A DNA stretch of 64,000 nucleotides from Marchantia polymorpha subsp. ruderalis (GCA_037833965.1 AP031352.1:27096501-27160500); one strand, 5' to 3'; shown: positions 21,901 to 34,367, counted from the first letter of the stretch. A program made the numbers and translations. Notes: generated from the letters alone by a model not told the origin.

Positions 21901-22488
21901 GCACCGCACCTGAGAGTAATTCACCTCAGGCGGTTGAGATTACTAGGAGATCAGAATGAATAAAGAGGTCCAAGGCTCTTTCCTTGGAAGGCTTTTCTGT
22001 CAAGTGGCTTGTCTTGACTTTCAACCTGTATCCATTGTGTGTCTGTGCGCTTGTGTGTGATCTTGTCACCGAGCATAGTGCGCTCCGGTTTGTCGAAGCT
22101 ACCGCATCTGGAGTTGTGAATATCTAGACTGAATGTATTGCCATGGGTTCTTCGGGATTTAAGCAAATTTGGGTCTGGGTATTCGGGTGAATGAGTCGGG
22201 AATATGCAATTCTGGGAAGTTTCCCCTGAAATCATAGTGTGGGATCCAAGGCGATTCTCACAAGTGTCGATTAGAAAAGTTTCAGGTTGTGAATGTGATT
22301 ATACTCTGCTCTTAGGGCCATCGGCTGTAATTCGAGCAGTGTCTTCTGGGAGTGACATCGGCCTAAGAAGTAAAACTCTTCAATAGAATGTTAATACGTG
22401 ACAAATCGTGACTTTTAGTGTTGCATCTGTCTATGTGGGAACGAATCTATACCATTATGCTCCATTTTAGTATTAGTTGGTTATCATA
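18997..22488 (+). mobile_element. Coiled-coil element, copy 3 (fossil)
   Basis: It begins TGTGGAGCTTAGTTTTTTTG, matching the 5' end of copy 2, and ends near TATCATA at 22488 after ACCATTATGCTCCATTTTAG. Coding remnants from about 19398 to 21900 show MAPPKVRKLVMLKVPYEEL, FYRGMGLLTKEEEKRF, RLAKRRKVLADDEED, VPLLKYLDKKRGKY and a coiled-coil C-terminal half. The AATAAAGAGGTCCAAGG tail block is at about 21958. The flanks (AGCTG and GGGTG) do not give a clean duplication. It is broken in several places and encodes no visible enzyme. Confidence 0.7.
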
Positions 22489-23594
22489 GGGTGGGGATAG
22501 GGTTGGAGAGGGTGGAATCGTTCCCATCCACCGTATTCCGGGGTGGGTGACTGTTATTTAGCCACCACTACATATTTGTAGTGGTGGTAGGGTGACAATG
22601 TGTCAACCCCGAGCGTGATATCACCCCGACATCCTCAACATGCACTCACGCCCTTATCATCTATATATGTGATCTTGTTCAAGCATCATTGAATGATTGT
22701 AAGTCATAGCTACCTCCTCAATAAATTATGAGATTTGCCTAATGTTGTTTTTGGATTTTACAAGATTACTATCATTCATTGATTTTATGAAATTGCCAAA
22801 TGTGCCGGTAAAGAAGCCCTGTAACGGATAGAATGGTCAAACAACACATTCGCTATAATTTGTTTACGAATGTAGTAAAAAGCCTCCATCCATATTTTTA
22901 CTTATAATAAACATCCCAAGGTTATATTGACTAGATTTTATATAGGCTTAGTACAGTCGCGCTAATAAATGATACTGAGTAGATTTGTAGTTTGCTATAT
23001 GGAACTTAAGGTCACACTCGTTCTTTCCTTATGTAGGATGATCAACATTTATTATTATTTTTATCAAACAGACCCAAACCCACCCATGCCCATAGGTTGT
23101 GGGTGACATTATTTTTTACTGGGTGGGCACAAGTAATGCTAACGTCAGTGTTTGTGAAGATCCAACCAAGAATATGCGTAATTTGAGTAGCATGGGAGGG
23201 CTTAAGTCGCTGCTGATGGTTATGGTCTGGTCTGGTCTGGTTGCAGATTTGAAGTAAAATGTTGGCCTCCGATCAGAACTGAAGAAATGGTTTGGGTATC
23301 CCGCTTATTGCGAGACATGATTTGTCTTTACAGCCCGACAACTGTCAAGAGGGTGTACATCGCTTCAGAGGAAGTTCGATGGAATGGCTACTACAACACA
23401 CTGCAGATTACTCAAGAACGTGAATGCAATTTGTCGAACAGGAGGAGAGGCCCTGCAGAATTACTTGATTCTCTGGTGTAAGCGTGAATTGTGATCGGAG
23501 TTTGAATCTGGAAGAGAAATCTTAGTCTAAGTCGTGCAGCTGTGGAATTCAGAGGAAGAAATCTTTGAGCATTGTGTCTGTTGGAACTGAACAG
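22489..23594. other. Gap upstream of the hydrolase gene
   Basis: It contains the hairpin at 22562-22587 and AT-rich sequence. It presumably includes the promoter and 5' UTR of the hydrolase gene. A 64-codon frame at 23287-23481 has no recognisable domain and may be upstream leader. A TCTGGTCTGG tandem is seen near 23227-23241. Confidence 0.35.
22562..22587. repeat. Perfect 11-bp hairpin
   Basis: CCACCACTACA, a TATT loop, then TGTAGTGGTGG. The stem is perfect. It is not followed by a T-run, so no terminator role is implied. Confidence 0.85.
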
Positions 23595-26500
23595 ATGGCG
23601 GTGCTAGAGGAGCTTGGTGGTTTGAAATACGTAAGGCTGGCAAGCGGCAGGCGGATATGTTATAAAGAGCAAGGAGTACGTCGCGAAGAAGCAAAGCGGC
23701 AGTTGATGGTACTCCATGGTTTAGGTTCTTCCCGTCTTGCCAGTATGCCAGGTAGTATGCTCATCATCTCCACTATGTGACTCCTTGACCTTTTTCACAA
23801 GCTTTTCCGCTTCAGATTTGTTCAAACGCGTCTGAATATTGAGATTGCCAAGGATCCGATAATACTGTATTTTCACTTTTCCTTAAAGAGTCCTGCTTTT
23901 TGTCGATTCTTGATTGCTGATTTCATGTGTAACCTGACAAATTATTCCACATGGATTCAGCTCAGCTGTATAACACTCATGCGTACTACATGAGCTGCAA
24001 CCGTAATCTGTAAGTTCTTGAAAGCGTAACTCTAAGTCGATTACGTGTTAAATGAATGAAGCAAAACATCAATTATCAGTGAAACCACGAGGCAACGCAA
24101 GAGCATTATTCAAATCAATTTAGATGCTAACATCAGGGCAATAGATTTGTCGTGAAATATCTTAGAATTGGCAGTCATCAACTATTCCGGATGATTTTTC
24201 TGTATTCTTTCAATCTCTCCCGTAGAATTTTGTAGTAACGTCGAACGTCGAACGTGGAACTAAATCGACATCAGTCTTCCCCTAATAAAGACTTTCGAGC
24301 CTAGCCTTTCTGCAGCAAAGCCATTTTGAATCTGGAATCTAAGAGTGAAGTATGATCGTGTAACAAAACAAGATTGAACATGGCGTTCATGCCTTTTCAT
24401 TTTCCATTTATAAAAAAAGCTTCATTTTTACAGAATCTGTCGCAGTTCTTTCTACTTTGATTGAAAGCATAGTGTTCAGTCGTCTGCTTAAGCTTTTTAG
24501 TCTTATATGTTCCGTCCTGACTAACAAAGTCGATTATTTCTTTATTATGTGGTGTAAAATATACTAGGCAAATTAAAGATGGAACTTCCTTCTTTCAGTT
24601 TTTTCAGACGTTTTAATTGAATGTTATGGCTGAGCGGCTCTCGAGTCCAAAAGATCACCTAGCTCGGCTCCACAGCATAGGGCTCGCGTGCCCTAATCTT
24701 GAAGGTTCAATGCTGACTTGAACTATACACTTTTAGGTGTATCAGATACATTACTGAAGGCTTATGGAGTGAAGATTGTGGCAATAGATAGACCTGGTTA
24801 TGGTAGAAGTGACTGTGACACAGAGCAGACATTCAAGTCAAGTGTACAGGATATTGAGGAGGTTGCAGATGCCTTATCAATGGGAGATAAGTTTTGGTTG
24901 TTGGGATATTCTTGTGGCGGCGCCTTTTGTTGGGCTTGTGCTCGATACATCCCTCATCGACTTGCTGGTGTTTGTCTGTGGGCTCCTGCCGGAAACTACT
25001 ATTGGAAGGTGAATTATATTACCTAAATTTGCTCCCGAATTGTTATCTTGTGGCTCAGAAATAAGCTAGTAATTTGGTCATAAGTATCTCTGCAGTTTTT
25101 TCTTGAGCTTAAGAAAGATATCAAGAAAAGGTACCAACAGAAACTTATGACGTCTATCACAATAGGGTATATCAGATGAAGAACGATCGGCGATGTGGAA
25201 GGATCTTGTCTCCAGCAACAAATTCATATTTGGTTTAGGGCGGAGAACTCCAAGTTGGATACTTCGTCTTTATACTCAGCACTTTGTTAGGCCAGGATCT
25301 AACTGGTTCAAACGACTCGAGCATACACTTTCAGCACCTGATAGGCAGCACTTGCTGATTTATGGTCCAGATGGTTCTCTAATCAGGTTACGTTCTTATA
25401 CTTGCGATGTTTTATCGTTCAAAATGCACTTCTTTGGAAACAGAAATCGTATGGATAGTGAAGTCCAACATGTCGGTGCTTAATGCGGTTTTCCCCGTAT
25501 CACGATAATCCTCACGCATTAGTGGACATCGTCCTTAATAGACCTGAATCTTTAATTACATGGAATAGGTTTACAGGCGCATTGACCTATTCCACACTCA
25601 TTACTTGCTAACATCGTCTAGGCCTCAGACCGTTTTGACTTCAGTGTTAGAACTTTTTCTCTATGGATCTTTTGACCTGATCCTGCATTGTCTCTCCCGG
25701 GCTTTCGATGTTTTAGGTCCATTATAATTCAATGTGTGATGTATAGTATGTACATTAGGGCTGGGCAACAGTTCTAGAAACTCTTTTCTGTTGGGTTTTG
25801 AGTTATCTTCATCCCCGCGCCGCTCAGTGCAGAAACTTATTCACCGCGTTACTCACTGATGAAGCAGCGGGGATCATGGAATTATCTGACGGAGGAGTGA
25901 TACCCGTTGGGTAGATATTGTTGTCGGTTACCTCTTTCGCATCCGACTCGAGGTTCCATACCTCACCCCGTTGTGTGAGTTCGTGTGCATTCGTTTCTCT
26001 CTTTAATCATGTTTTCATTTTAAGTCGAAGACCACGTGCATTATATCCCATGGATTATGGCTGCCTTCTTTCTTTTTCCAACTTTCAGGATTTTCATCTG
26101 TGTACTCTGTGAATGTGTCTGCATTCAGTCCGTCGCTTTCTTTACCAGTATATGGATCATATATTTCGTGCCTCTTCATTATTCCTTGACAGTTACAATG
26201 TATCAAGTTCTACCTTAGATAGAGCCCTATAGTTGGAAATCCTGGCTCTGTGCTCTCGTTTCTCCTTGGGTTAGAAGTCCTTGTAGGTGGTCCCGTGGTA
26301 TAACAATCGTTCAACTCGCTCAAGGTTTCTCATTATGTTGCATACAGAAAACTGCATTAGTTTCCTCCTGTTCAATGTGACTCTGGCACTTTTGAAGCGT
26401 GCCTTGCACCTCACTAATTTATCATCGCTTAGTTTTTTCTGTCCTGTGGATCTACCTACGCAGGGACATTTCCTTACTCAGACATTGGAGTGCACCTACC

Positions 26501-28600
26501 TATCCCCAGGTCCACCTATACTCGGTTTGTGTCATACGTTTCTATCTCTTGCTCATGTTCCTTTTGAAGTCGAATCTCGAGGATTTTTGCAGTCGAAGTA
26601 CTTCCCTCTACCTATGCGTGCTAGTTACTTCTGTGAAAATTAATGGCCACTACGTCGATGTTGTTGGGTCTTCTCTATAAACCCATCGAGTATCGTACCT
26701 ATCATAAGAGGTCCTACGTTTACTTCGCATTCGGCGAGCCCTCTTTGTTTATAAATTTCAAACTCTGTCTTCACTTGCTGGTTTCTCCCACTTTAGCAGA
26801 GGCGCTATCTAATATTTCTGTGCATATTATACCATGTTGGTTTCATCCATTTTGTTCTAGTCTGTCACTCTTACAGCACTTACTAATATTAAAGGCAGGA
26901 TAGCACTGATCGGCCGGAAACCCGCTCAGGTTTGGTACTGTACTGGTCTGTTTTATAGATGTTTTCTTCTTTACGCGGGTTTACATGACAACCATATTTC
27001 AAGTGTTAATTGACACGATTTGCAATATGCTCTTTGTATGCCGTGTTGACCTATTATATATTTTTACATGTACAAGGGGTATTTGTTCTTCTGCTCAGTT
27101 ACCTAATTTAAAGTTCCTACTTTTAGATTACACGATATCTCTTTCACGGACTTGAGAGGACATTGTAGAGTCATTGCAGCCATTCATTCCATTTGTCCTT
27201 GTACCCGCATGTACACTGGTTAGTATATCCTGCCCAGTATCTCCATACAAATACTCATGTGGTCTTCAAAACCAAGCGACTTATGCTTCTATGCATTCTG
27301 CTACTTGAGTTTTCTTAAGCATTTACTTTGTCCTCAATTGCTGGTCACTTGTTGTCAGCACTAACGTGTCCTCATATCTTTTGTGTATCAAGGATATACA
27401 CTTCGCTTGTCTATACCCCTTGAAATGCTTCTGACCCTGGTCTACTTTTTCTCTCTACATTCCGTTACCACTTGACGATGAAACATCCTTGCACAAGAAT
27501 TTTTGTGCGCGTCCAATGTCTATGCTTCTTGCTATAGGAGAGTACCGTTCGGTATTACCGCGGTTCGGTATTACCGAACCTTGTTAGCAAATTTATAGTA
27601 ACTTACGACGTTTTACGATGTTTTTATGTATGTCTACGATAGAGACAATTGCTGTTTTTGGGGATTACTCTAGATATAGATGCATGATAACAGCAAGTAA
27701 TCACGTGGTATTAAGGTCAGCTGACTTGTGTTCTCAATGCTATTGGCTTTGCGAACAAATATAAGCTTGAATAGAGTATGTCTATAGGGTTCACTTTCTG
27801 TTTTTGGGTTTCACATCGTAGAAAACAATTTTGTTCTGCAGAGTCTTGAGTGTTGATTTGAGGGTTATGTATATTGCTGCGGCAATACTGATTCTGCCTG
27901 TAAGGAAAATCCCGAAACTTAAAATTGATCACCTGCTAATCACAGGGACAACACGGAGTCAATGACGTGGAACAAGGGCTTTGGAATGTCGAAAGACATC
28001 GAGCTCCTCAAATCTGACTGGGGGTTTGAGCCCGAAGATGTTGCAGGCGTTTACAAAGGTCCTTTCCACATCTGGCAGGCAAGGAACTGCAATTTATAAT
28101 CTCATCTCCTTGCGGTTATCGCTATCTATCAATTGCAAGTATTGTTTCTAGTTGTCACAAGCATCGGATAAGATGTGCACAACTGAATTTTGAGTACTTT
28201 TATGAAAGCGTATACTATCAAGTTCAAACCGGCGTGCTTTGCTCTGTTATGATGCTGGAGTCCATGTGTTGCTGGTCCTGGAGAATCTGTCGATTTTCCG
28301 TATGTTCATATCTTGCGTAGCATTCTCTGGATGTGGGACATGTAGGATGTGACAGGGTACAGAGGTTGAATTATTACCAAACTGACAGTGCGTATCCGTG
28401 GCTGTTTATTTCAGGGGGTGGAAGATAACCTGATTCCAGTTGGATTGCAGAGGTGGGTGAAGAGCGTCGTACCTGAACTGGTCGACTTGTATGAGGTACC
28501 AAACGAAGGTCATCTGTCGTGGTTTTGCTTCAATTCCAAGGCACATCATAAAGTATTTGAAGCATTATTTGGAGAAGATGTACAGCTGAATGAACATTAA
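23595..28600 (+). CDS. Alpha/beta-hydrolase fold protein (five exons)
   Basis: Proposed exons are 23595-23751, 24737-25008, 25166-25386, 27946-28078 and 28415-28600. They keep one frame and give 322 residues, a usual size for the fold. Catalytic features are the oxyanion HG at residues 41-42 (VLHGLGSS), the nucleophile Ser111 in LLGYSCGGAFCW, a probable acid Asp265 in HIWQGVEDNLIPV and His294 in NEGHLSW. VAIDRPGYGRSD before the nucleophile is typical of plant soluble-hydrolase-like proteins. The start is the ATG opening MAVLEELGGLKYV; a TTG-led upstream extension is not needed. Introns 1-3 are GT-AG; intron 4 has a GC donor. I see no signal peptide or membrane segment. The substrate is unknown. 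An unseen upstream non-coding exon is possible. Confidence 0.85.
23752..24736 (+). other. Hydrolase intron 1
   Basis: GTAGTA donor and TTTTAG acceptor, phase 1. No gene is seen in it. A TGGCTGAGCGG string near 24627 resembles a pol III A box but is not a tRNA gene. Confidence 0.7.
25387..27945 (+). other. Hydrolase intron 3 (2.56 kb)
   Basis: GTTACG donor and CACAG acceptor, phase 2. This long, T-rich intron has several short open frames without recognisable domains. It contains the near-palindrome GGTTCGGTATTACCGAACC at 27562-27580, preceded by a further half copy at 27544-27560. Its size suggests decayed repeat insertions, but I cannot name one. Confidence 0.65.
28079..28414 (+). other. 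Hydrolase intron 4 with GC-AG boundaries
   Basis: The donor reads CAG/GCAAGG and the acceptor TATTTCAG. Using the GC donor keeps the family-typical HIWQG joint intact and in frame. The nearest in-frame GT donor, after the VYK codons, would delete that conserved stretch. Confidence 0.75.
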
Positions 28601-29154
28601 CAACTGCTGAAGCAAAGGTACTAAGCGATGAGTTTTATGCTGATACAGTATCAAAATACTCATGTGAATTGATCTGTGTGGGTTGTCATGAAAGTCATCC
28701 CAACATACTGAGTAGAAGGCTCTGCGGTCTGTGTAGATTGTTTAGTTCTACGTAAGATGTATCTTTAAAATTATGATATGTCCGTCGTATAATTTGCAGT
28801 TGCCGGTGTTTTGTTGCACTAGCATATTTAGCTCGTTAACATTGACTTTAAATACCATGACTTGGAGATGATTATTCTGCAGTCCATGATGATAATGGGA
28901 GTTAATGTACAGTATTTTAGATCAGTCAAGACACGGAACCCACATTCAATCTCACCAGTGAACAGAAGGGAGACTGGGAAATTTAGGGTAGTCAAAGTGT
29001 TTCATATCTGTCCGTTTCAAATGAATAGCTTTCATTGGAAACAACTAGACTCCTCCTTTCAAGATACATAATATTTTCGTCCCAAGAGTAACTACACACA
29101 TCTCCTCAGGCCCGGACTGAGTACTTATATTTGGTCTCTGAATTATGACCTCTG

Positions 29155-29585
29155 GATTGTCTTCCGTATCTGTGAAATCCAAGCCTGCACATCATTTCCA
29201 GGGTACTTGGTAACCCTTCTCTTGCAGTTCCACAGTTTCTCATTCTGAAATCTTGTCTTTCTTGGAGTTTTTCCTGCATCTACAGCGTTTGCTCTCAATT
29301 ACAGACATCCGCATACGAGTTTTCTTTAGGCTGCTCCTCTATTCTCTATACGGAGCAATTTCTGTTATTAACCTGCAGGTACAGTTGGACATTTATCCGC
29401 GCACCGTCTAATTACGTGTCACTACTTGTGCTCGATCTGTTACGTGAATATGCACATGTTACTTCACTCTTGGCTTGTATTCCGTATATATAGAATCCAA
29501 GCTTGAACATCAATTCCTGGGTACCTGCCAACTCTTCTCTGGAGGTTATTCATTTTGAATCTTGTTTTTGTTGGACTTCTATTTG
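29155..29585. repeat. Degenerate direct repeat, about 120 bp, 318 bp apart
   Basis: The segment starting TCCGTATCTGTGAAATCCAA (about 29164) recurs as TCCGTATATATAGAATCCAA (about 29481). Further agreements are the GGGTACTTGG/GGGTACCTGC and ATCTTGTCTTTCTTGGA/ATCTTGTTTTTGTTGGA stretches. Confidence 0.6.
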
Positions 29586-29623
29586 ATGAGACTCCATATC
29601 TAATTAATATGGAGTCTCATCAA
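29583..29623. repeat. Perfect 17-bp inverted repeat with 7-nt loop
   Basis: Arms at 29583-29599 (TTGATGAGACTCCATAT) and 29607-29623 pair perfectly around a seven-base loop. It could be a small foldback remnant. It is too short for a typical plant microRNA precursor. Confidence 0.85.
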
Positions 29624-32600
29624 CTAGATATCGCCATCCGCTTATACTTTTCTCTTTATTCACATAGGTTGCATGTATATACTCAATGCGAAGCCAAAAT
29701 GTGGCTACTAATTTTCAGGTACAATTAGAACCCTTCAATGGCATAATTTCAATTTCTGTGATAGCACTATCACTGGTTTCGAGGTTTTGCACCCAATCTT
29801 GCTAATATACACGTCTGAATTAAAACGCAACGCAACTCAACTCCTTACAGTCTTATTGATATTTCATGGGCTAAAGAAGATCTCTGCAATTTAGGCTGTC
29901 ACAAACAAAGATATTTTTGAAAGAAACTACTAAAACTTTCTGAACACTTCAGGAAACTATTCGCTTCTATACAAGATATGGTTAATTTTAATGTGATGTC
30001 ATAAGTTTTCGAACTGTACGTACGGATAATCTATCGTCTATCTAATCCACATAGATTGAGAAGAGGTGAGCGAAACTTATTACGAGTTCTAAGGATGGTG
30101 GTTGCCTTCACGTCAAATTCAAGTTGGTAGAGACTCTTGTGTTACCTTTGCAGTGCGAGCGCGTATTTGTCTGAACACCAGATGACCGTCGTCGTCTTAC
30201 AGTTTACGACGGACTTGGGCCAAAGTATGAGTTCTGGAAAACCAATTTGAACAGACCACCTGGGCTTGCAAAAATGTTTCAATTTGTCCACGTAATCTGA
30301 AGAGTCGGAAATAAACTCTTTGCAATGATTCTTCAGCTAAAATGTGACGTACCTTCCCCTGGAAGAGGAAGTGTGTAGTATCGTTAAGAGCTCACCCCAA
30401 AGAGACTTGACCGGCAACATGCTTTCACGACCTGAACCTCCTCTTTAACATTTAATATCTCAGTATCCGACGTAGCCTTCCGTTCTGATTATGAGAATAT
30501 TTCGTCTTCTAACCTAAACGTGTCTAAAGTTGAAAAGCCTGAGAAGAAATTGTAGCTTCACTATCCTGATGTAACGATCACCTTATATTTGAACATGCTT
30601 CCCCAATGCTTTGCAAACTATCTGAAAATCGTATAGATAATATTGTTATTACATAGTATCTTGTGAGAGGAGAATAATTACATTCATGTCTAGATGAGAT
30701 CTAATAACTTTGCCTCCAAGTTGCATAACTGTCGCATCAAAGGGAAATATGTAACTCTCATCAACAGATGTAGGAAGTGGGGTAGTTTGGGTAAGGATAC
30801 ATGGTTATCTCCAATATTTGTTAAAGATCTGCTATGCTTATGCAAAATGAGCTTGATACTATTTGATATATTGTTGATGAACGCAGAAAATTACATGATG
30901 GTGAAGAATGCTCGAGAGATTATCATACTAGGTATTAAGTTGTATTACTTCAACTAGCTTATTGTGTAGCGAGTTTTGGCAATTTTTCTTCATTGCTCTA
31001 CACAAACTACCAGCTAGTGCTCTGCACAATGTAAAAATCATGTGACTTATTGTGAAATCGAATATTCATGATATTTGTCAAACAATAGTTGTTCATACAA
31101 TTTGATCATATATATCATAATTTTTCATAACTTACACCTAGTTATTGATGTCACACCTAGCCACGTTTGTTTGGCTTCCTGAGATCTATAATGTTTTGGT
31201 TATTACTCTATATTCTTTTACTCATTGACAGGAATTAGTAATAAATATTATAAAAAAAATAAAACGTTACAAACTAATTCAAAATAGTTCCAGTCGTTTT
31301 CATTTTGATCGGTTAAACTAAGGCTGACATTCTGTGATATTGCAAACTCTTATTTGAAAAAAGTAAAGTTTTAAAGAAATACTCTAAGTGATGCTTGTAT
31401 TTCAGGTGAACACTTATGTTCATGCTAATTTTTATCCTGATTGTAATGTTAATGTTTTACTTATGCTGATTCTTTTGGACAACAACAGGTATTTTGAGAC
31501 TTTCAATAAATATAACCAAGAAGGATTACTCATGAATGTTAGCAACAATTGATATTAGTGAGTGTTACAAACATAGGATAATAAAAAAAAATTAAAAAAT
31601 TTCAGATTTTTGGTGTTCATGTCAGCTGGTCGTGGTTTGCTGTAGTCGTTGCATTTTAACAACCAACCATAATGATTAAAATAATAAAATTTAACTTTGG
31701 AACAAAACAATCTTTAACAAATGTTGTTATTAGCTGATTTTGATACGTCTTCAAATTAGGATTTTACATAAAACATAATATCGGCATATAAATGGCAGTT
31801 TGGGTTTTGATAGATTAATCTTGAACATGAAATTTCAACCAATTAAGAGATTTGTTTCATTTTTTTAAAACTTATTAGAAATAGTTGAAATTGACGATAG
31901 AGTTTTTTAAGATGACATGTATGAATTATTATATTTTATAAAATTTATAACTAGCAACAAAATATAAAGTTCTTTAATGGTAATTTTAAATTCAAATTAT
32001 TTTTTCAAAATTCAAGATTAAATTCACGGTATTGCTAATTTAGTTGATGTAATGCAAATTTTAAACTTTGCAAACTGTATTAGTAATGACTGTTAGCGAA
32101 TTTTTATATATGTATTCTCACATCATTTAAAAATTTTCCTTGAATTTCATAACAAATGACAAAAAAATTTGCATATAATTTTATGTCAATTTCATATTTT
32201 CTTGTTTTCATAACTTTAAATTTTCATGATGATATCATTTTGTATGTTATTTAATGCTTAAATTGATATACAAAGATGTATTAAGCATCTATCCTGGTCT
32301 AATCTATTGTATACCAGTAAAGTAGCCACAATTTGCAAAACAATTTCTTCACATGATGCTAAAATGTTCTATATCTCATTGTCTAAAATGTTGAATCTTT
32401 TTGTACATAATCAAAATCTTCAAGTCACCATTTTTTCAATTTAAGCTCAGATTAATTTTTGGTAGTTATAACGGATCAATTAAAATGTTGTTAATTCTCA
32501 TAGTCTTCCATGATTTACACACTTAATATCAACTCTCATAAAAATTTGAATATATAATGATTTTCACATTGATAAAATATGTTATTATATAAGTAAATTT

Positions 32601-32984
32601 TTATATTTTAATATATAAATTCAGTTTTTTTCATATTATGAAATTATTTTTTTTGTATAACAAACTTAAATTCAAAATTAAAGCTAATTTTGAAAAATAA
32701 ATTCATTTTAATTATAAAATTAATCATATATTAATATGTAGTCAAATATTGTTTTGATATGAAATATGAAAATACATTTTTTATGAAAATCATTATTTTT
32801 AAAGTTATTTTTGTTTGTTTTGACAAATAAAAACATTTTTTATAATTTAAACATGATTGAAATTATCAAACTTTAATCTTTGAATATACATATAAAAAAC
32901 ACAATATCTCAGTTTCAAAATTTATTTTTTGTTGATATTCTAAATTTCATCAAAATTAATCATTGATGAGAATTTTTAAGTTCA

Positions 32985-33008
32985 TTATATATATATATAT
33001 ATATATAT
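32985..33008. repeat. (AT)n microsatellite
   Basis: A pure AT run of about 24 bases inside AT-rich DNA. Confidence 0.9.
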
Positions 33009-33227
33009 CATAAATTTTAAAACTTATGATGAGTTTCAAAAAAAGACATTTTTCTTGATAACTTATGCAATATATATTTATAATATGTTTCAAACGCATA
33101 ATTGGAGGTAAACATGATATGAGTTTTTTTAGAGTGAGGATGATCATAAGCATAGATCTTGATTTGCATTAGCACAAAAACAACATGAATCAAACAAAAC
33201 TTATTGAAGATAATAGAAAATACATTA

Positions 33228-34367
33228 CACCATAACCTTGATAATGTCACACTTGTTAATGGAACACCTTGAGATTGTCACATACAAGTTCAAAACCAAT
33301 TTCCCTAGTGTAAAACTCACTCTTTAATATCACTATCACCCTTGATAATGTCACTCTTTTTTTGCAAAATTTCTAGTGTAAGTGTGATAATATCAAATAT
33401 GAATGGATTATATGTGACAGTTGGACATGTAGTATCATGAACCTCCCTTGTGATACAGTAAATGAAATGCTACTTGCTTGTACGTGGATGAGGGGTTCGA
33501 GCTGCAAGGAAGATGATTTTGCGATCGGCTAGTGTGGACGGAGGGTTCGAGCTGAGAGGAAGATTATTGGTTCTCAGAAAAGTCTCAACTTGCAAAGGCA
33601 CCTCCCTTGTGATACAGTAAATGAAATGCTACTTGCTTGTACGTGGACGAGGGGTTCGAGCTGCAAGGAAGATGATTTTGCGATCGGCTAGTGTGGACGG
33701 AGGGTTCGAGCTGAGAGGAAGATTATTGGTTCTCAGAAGAGTCTCAACTTGCAAAGGCGCCATAGTAATATGGCTTACTCGGGAGCAGCAAGTTTCAATC
33801 GGGGACAACTGAGCTGCCAAAGCTAGGACGCCATGAGAGATCAGAAGTCATAACAGTATCTTGTGATGGCTCAGGTTTGGAAGATTTAAATGTTCAGCCC
33901 GCCTAATGGACTTTCTTCCTTTTTTGCTTGTAAGCTTCGGGTTGTCAATTCTCGCTGGCCAGAGTTGACATTCTTGAGACGTTTGTCACAATAACAATTT
34001 TTTGTAATCCTCGAAGGCTTGTTGCCTTAGATAGATTCGACCATTAAACTGCTTCAACGACAATAGTGCATAAAAATAAACAAGCAAGGGCTGACAAGAA
34101 ATACGTAGGATTTGCATGTCGATTTCTTGGTCTGATTAGATATGTAGACAATCCGAATAACAGTCTTGCGCACTCACTATATATGGTTGTTTGAATATTT
34201 TCATTTGTTATTTTCTTCTTCATATTGTAATTTTATTTTGAGTTTTTACCTATTTTTTTGATAATATCACATTATGCACAAAATGTGACATTATCAAAAA
34301 TGTCACACGTTGTTTATATCACACTTTTTGGTGAAACGGAGGGTGTGATATTATCAAGGTTAGGGTG
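33228..34367. mobile_element. TA-flanked terminal-inverted-repeat element, 1140 bp
   Basis: Ends are 25-bp inverted repeats at 33228-33252 and 34343-34367 (outer part CACCATAACCTTGATAAT / CACCCTAACCTTGATAAT), matching at 23 of 25 positions. TA dinucleotides sit immediately outside both ends (33226-33227 and 34368-34369). TGATAAT(G/A)TCAC motifs recur inside the ends, at about 33354, 33386, 34259 and 34285, in both orientations. There is no transposase frame. TA flanks and this size suit a non-autonomous Tc1/mariner-like or large MITE-like DNA transposon. The superfamily is inference. Confidence 0.7.
33441..33758 (+). repeat. 159-bp tandem duplication (two copies)
   Basis: Units 33441-33599 and 33600-33758 differ at only two positions by eye. 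Each unit contains an internal degenerate repeat of a GGGTTCGAGCTG...GGAAGAT segment. It creates short mirrored open frames that I do not regard as genes. Confidence 0.95.

Larger units (their letters stand above)
28601..33227. other. AT-rich intergenic DNA
   Basis: The first few hundred bases are likely hydrolase 3' UTR. From about 30950 onward the sequence is extremely AT-rich, with no supportable gene. A plus-strand frame at 30694-30957 (87 codons) has no recognisable domain. Local repeats are listed separately. Confidence 0.5.

Noticed and set aside
24620-24715. Possible tRNA gene or SINE in hydrolase intron 1 (TGGCTGAGCGG and GGTTCAATGCT)
   Set aside because: The A-box-like match is good, but the B box is poor and no cloverleaf or acceptor stem can be drawn.
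27544-27580. Near-palindrome as a possible Helitron 3' hairpin
   Set aside because: No CTRR terminus follows at the right distance and no matching 5' TC end was found.
30694-30957. 87-codon plus-strand frame
   Set aside because: No recognisable domain, no neighbouring exons and surrounding AT-rich spacer. I cannot support it as a gene.
33621-33820. Mirrored 63-codon frames on both strands
   Set aside because: They fall on the second unit of the 159-bp tandem duplication inside a DNA-transposon-like element and reflect its repeat composition.
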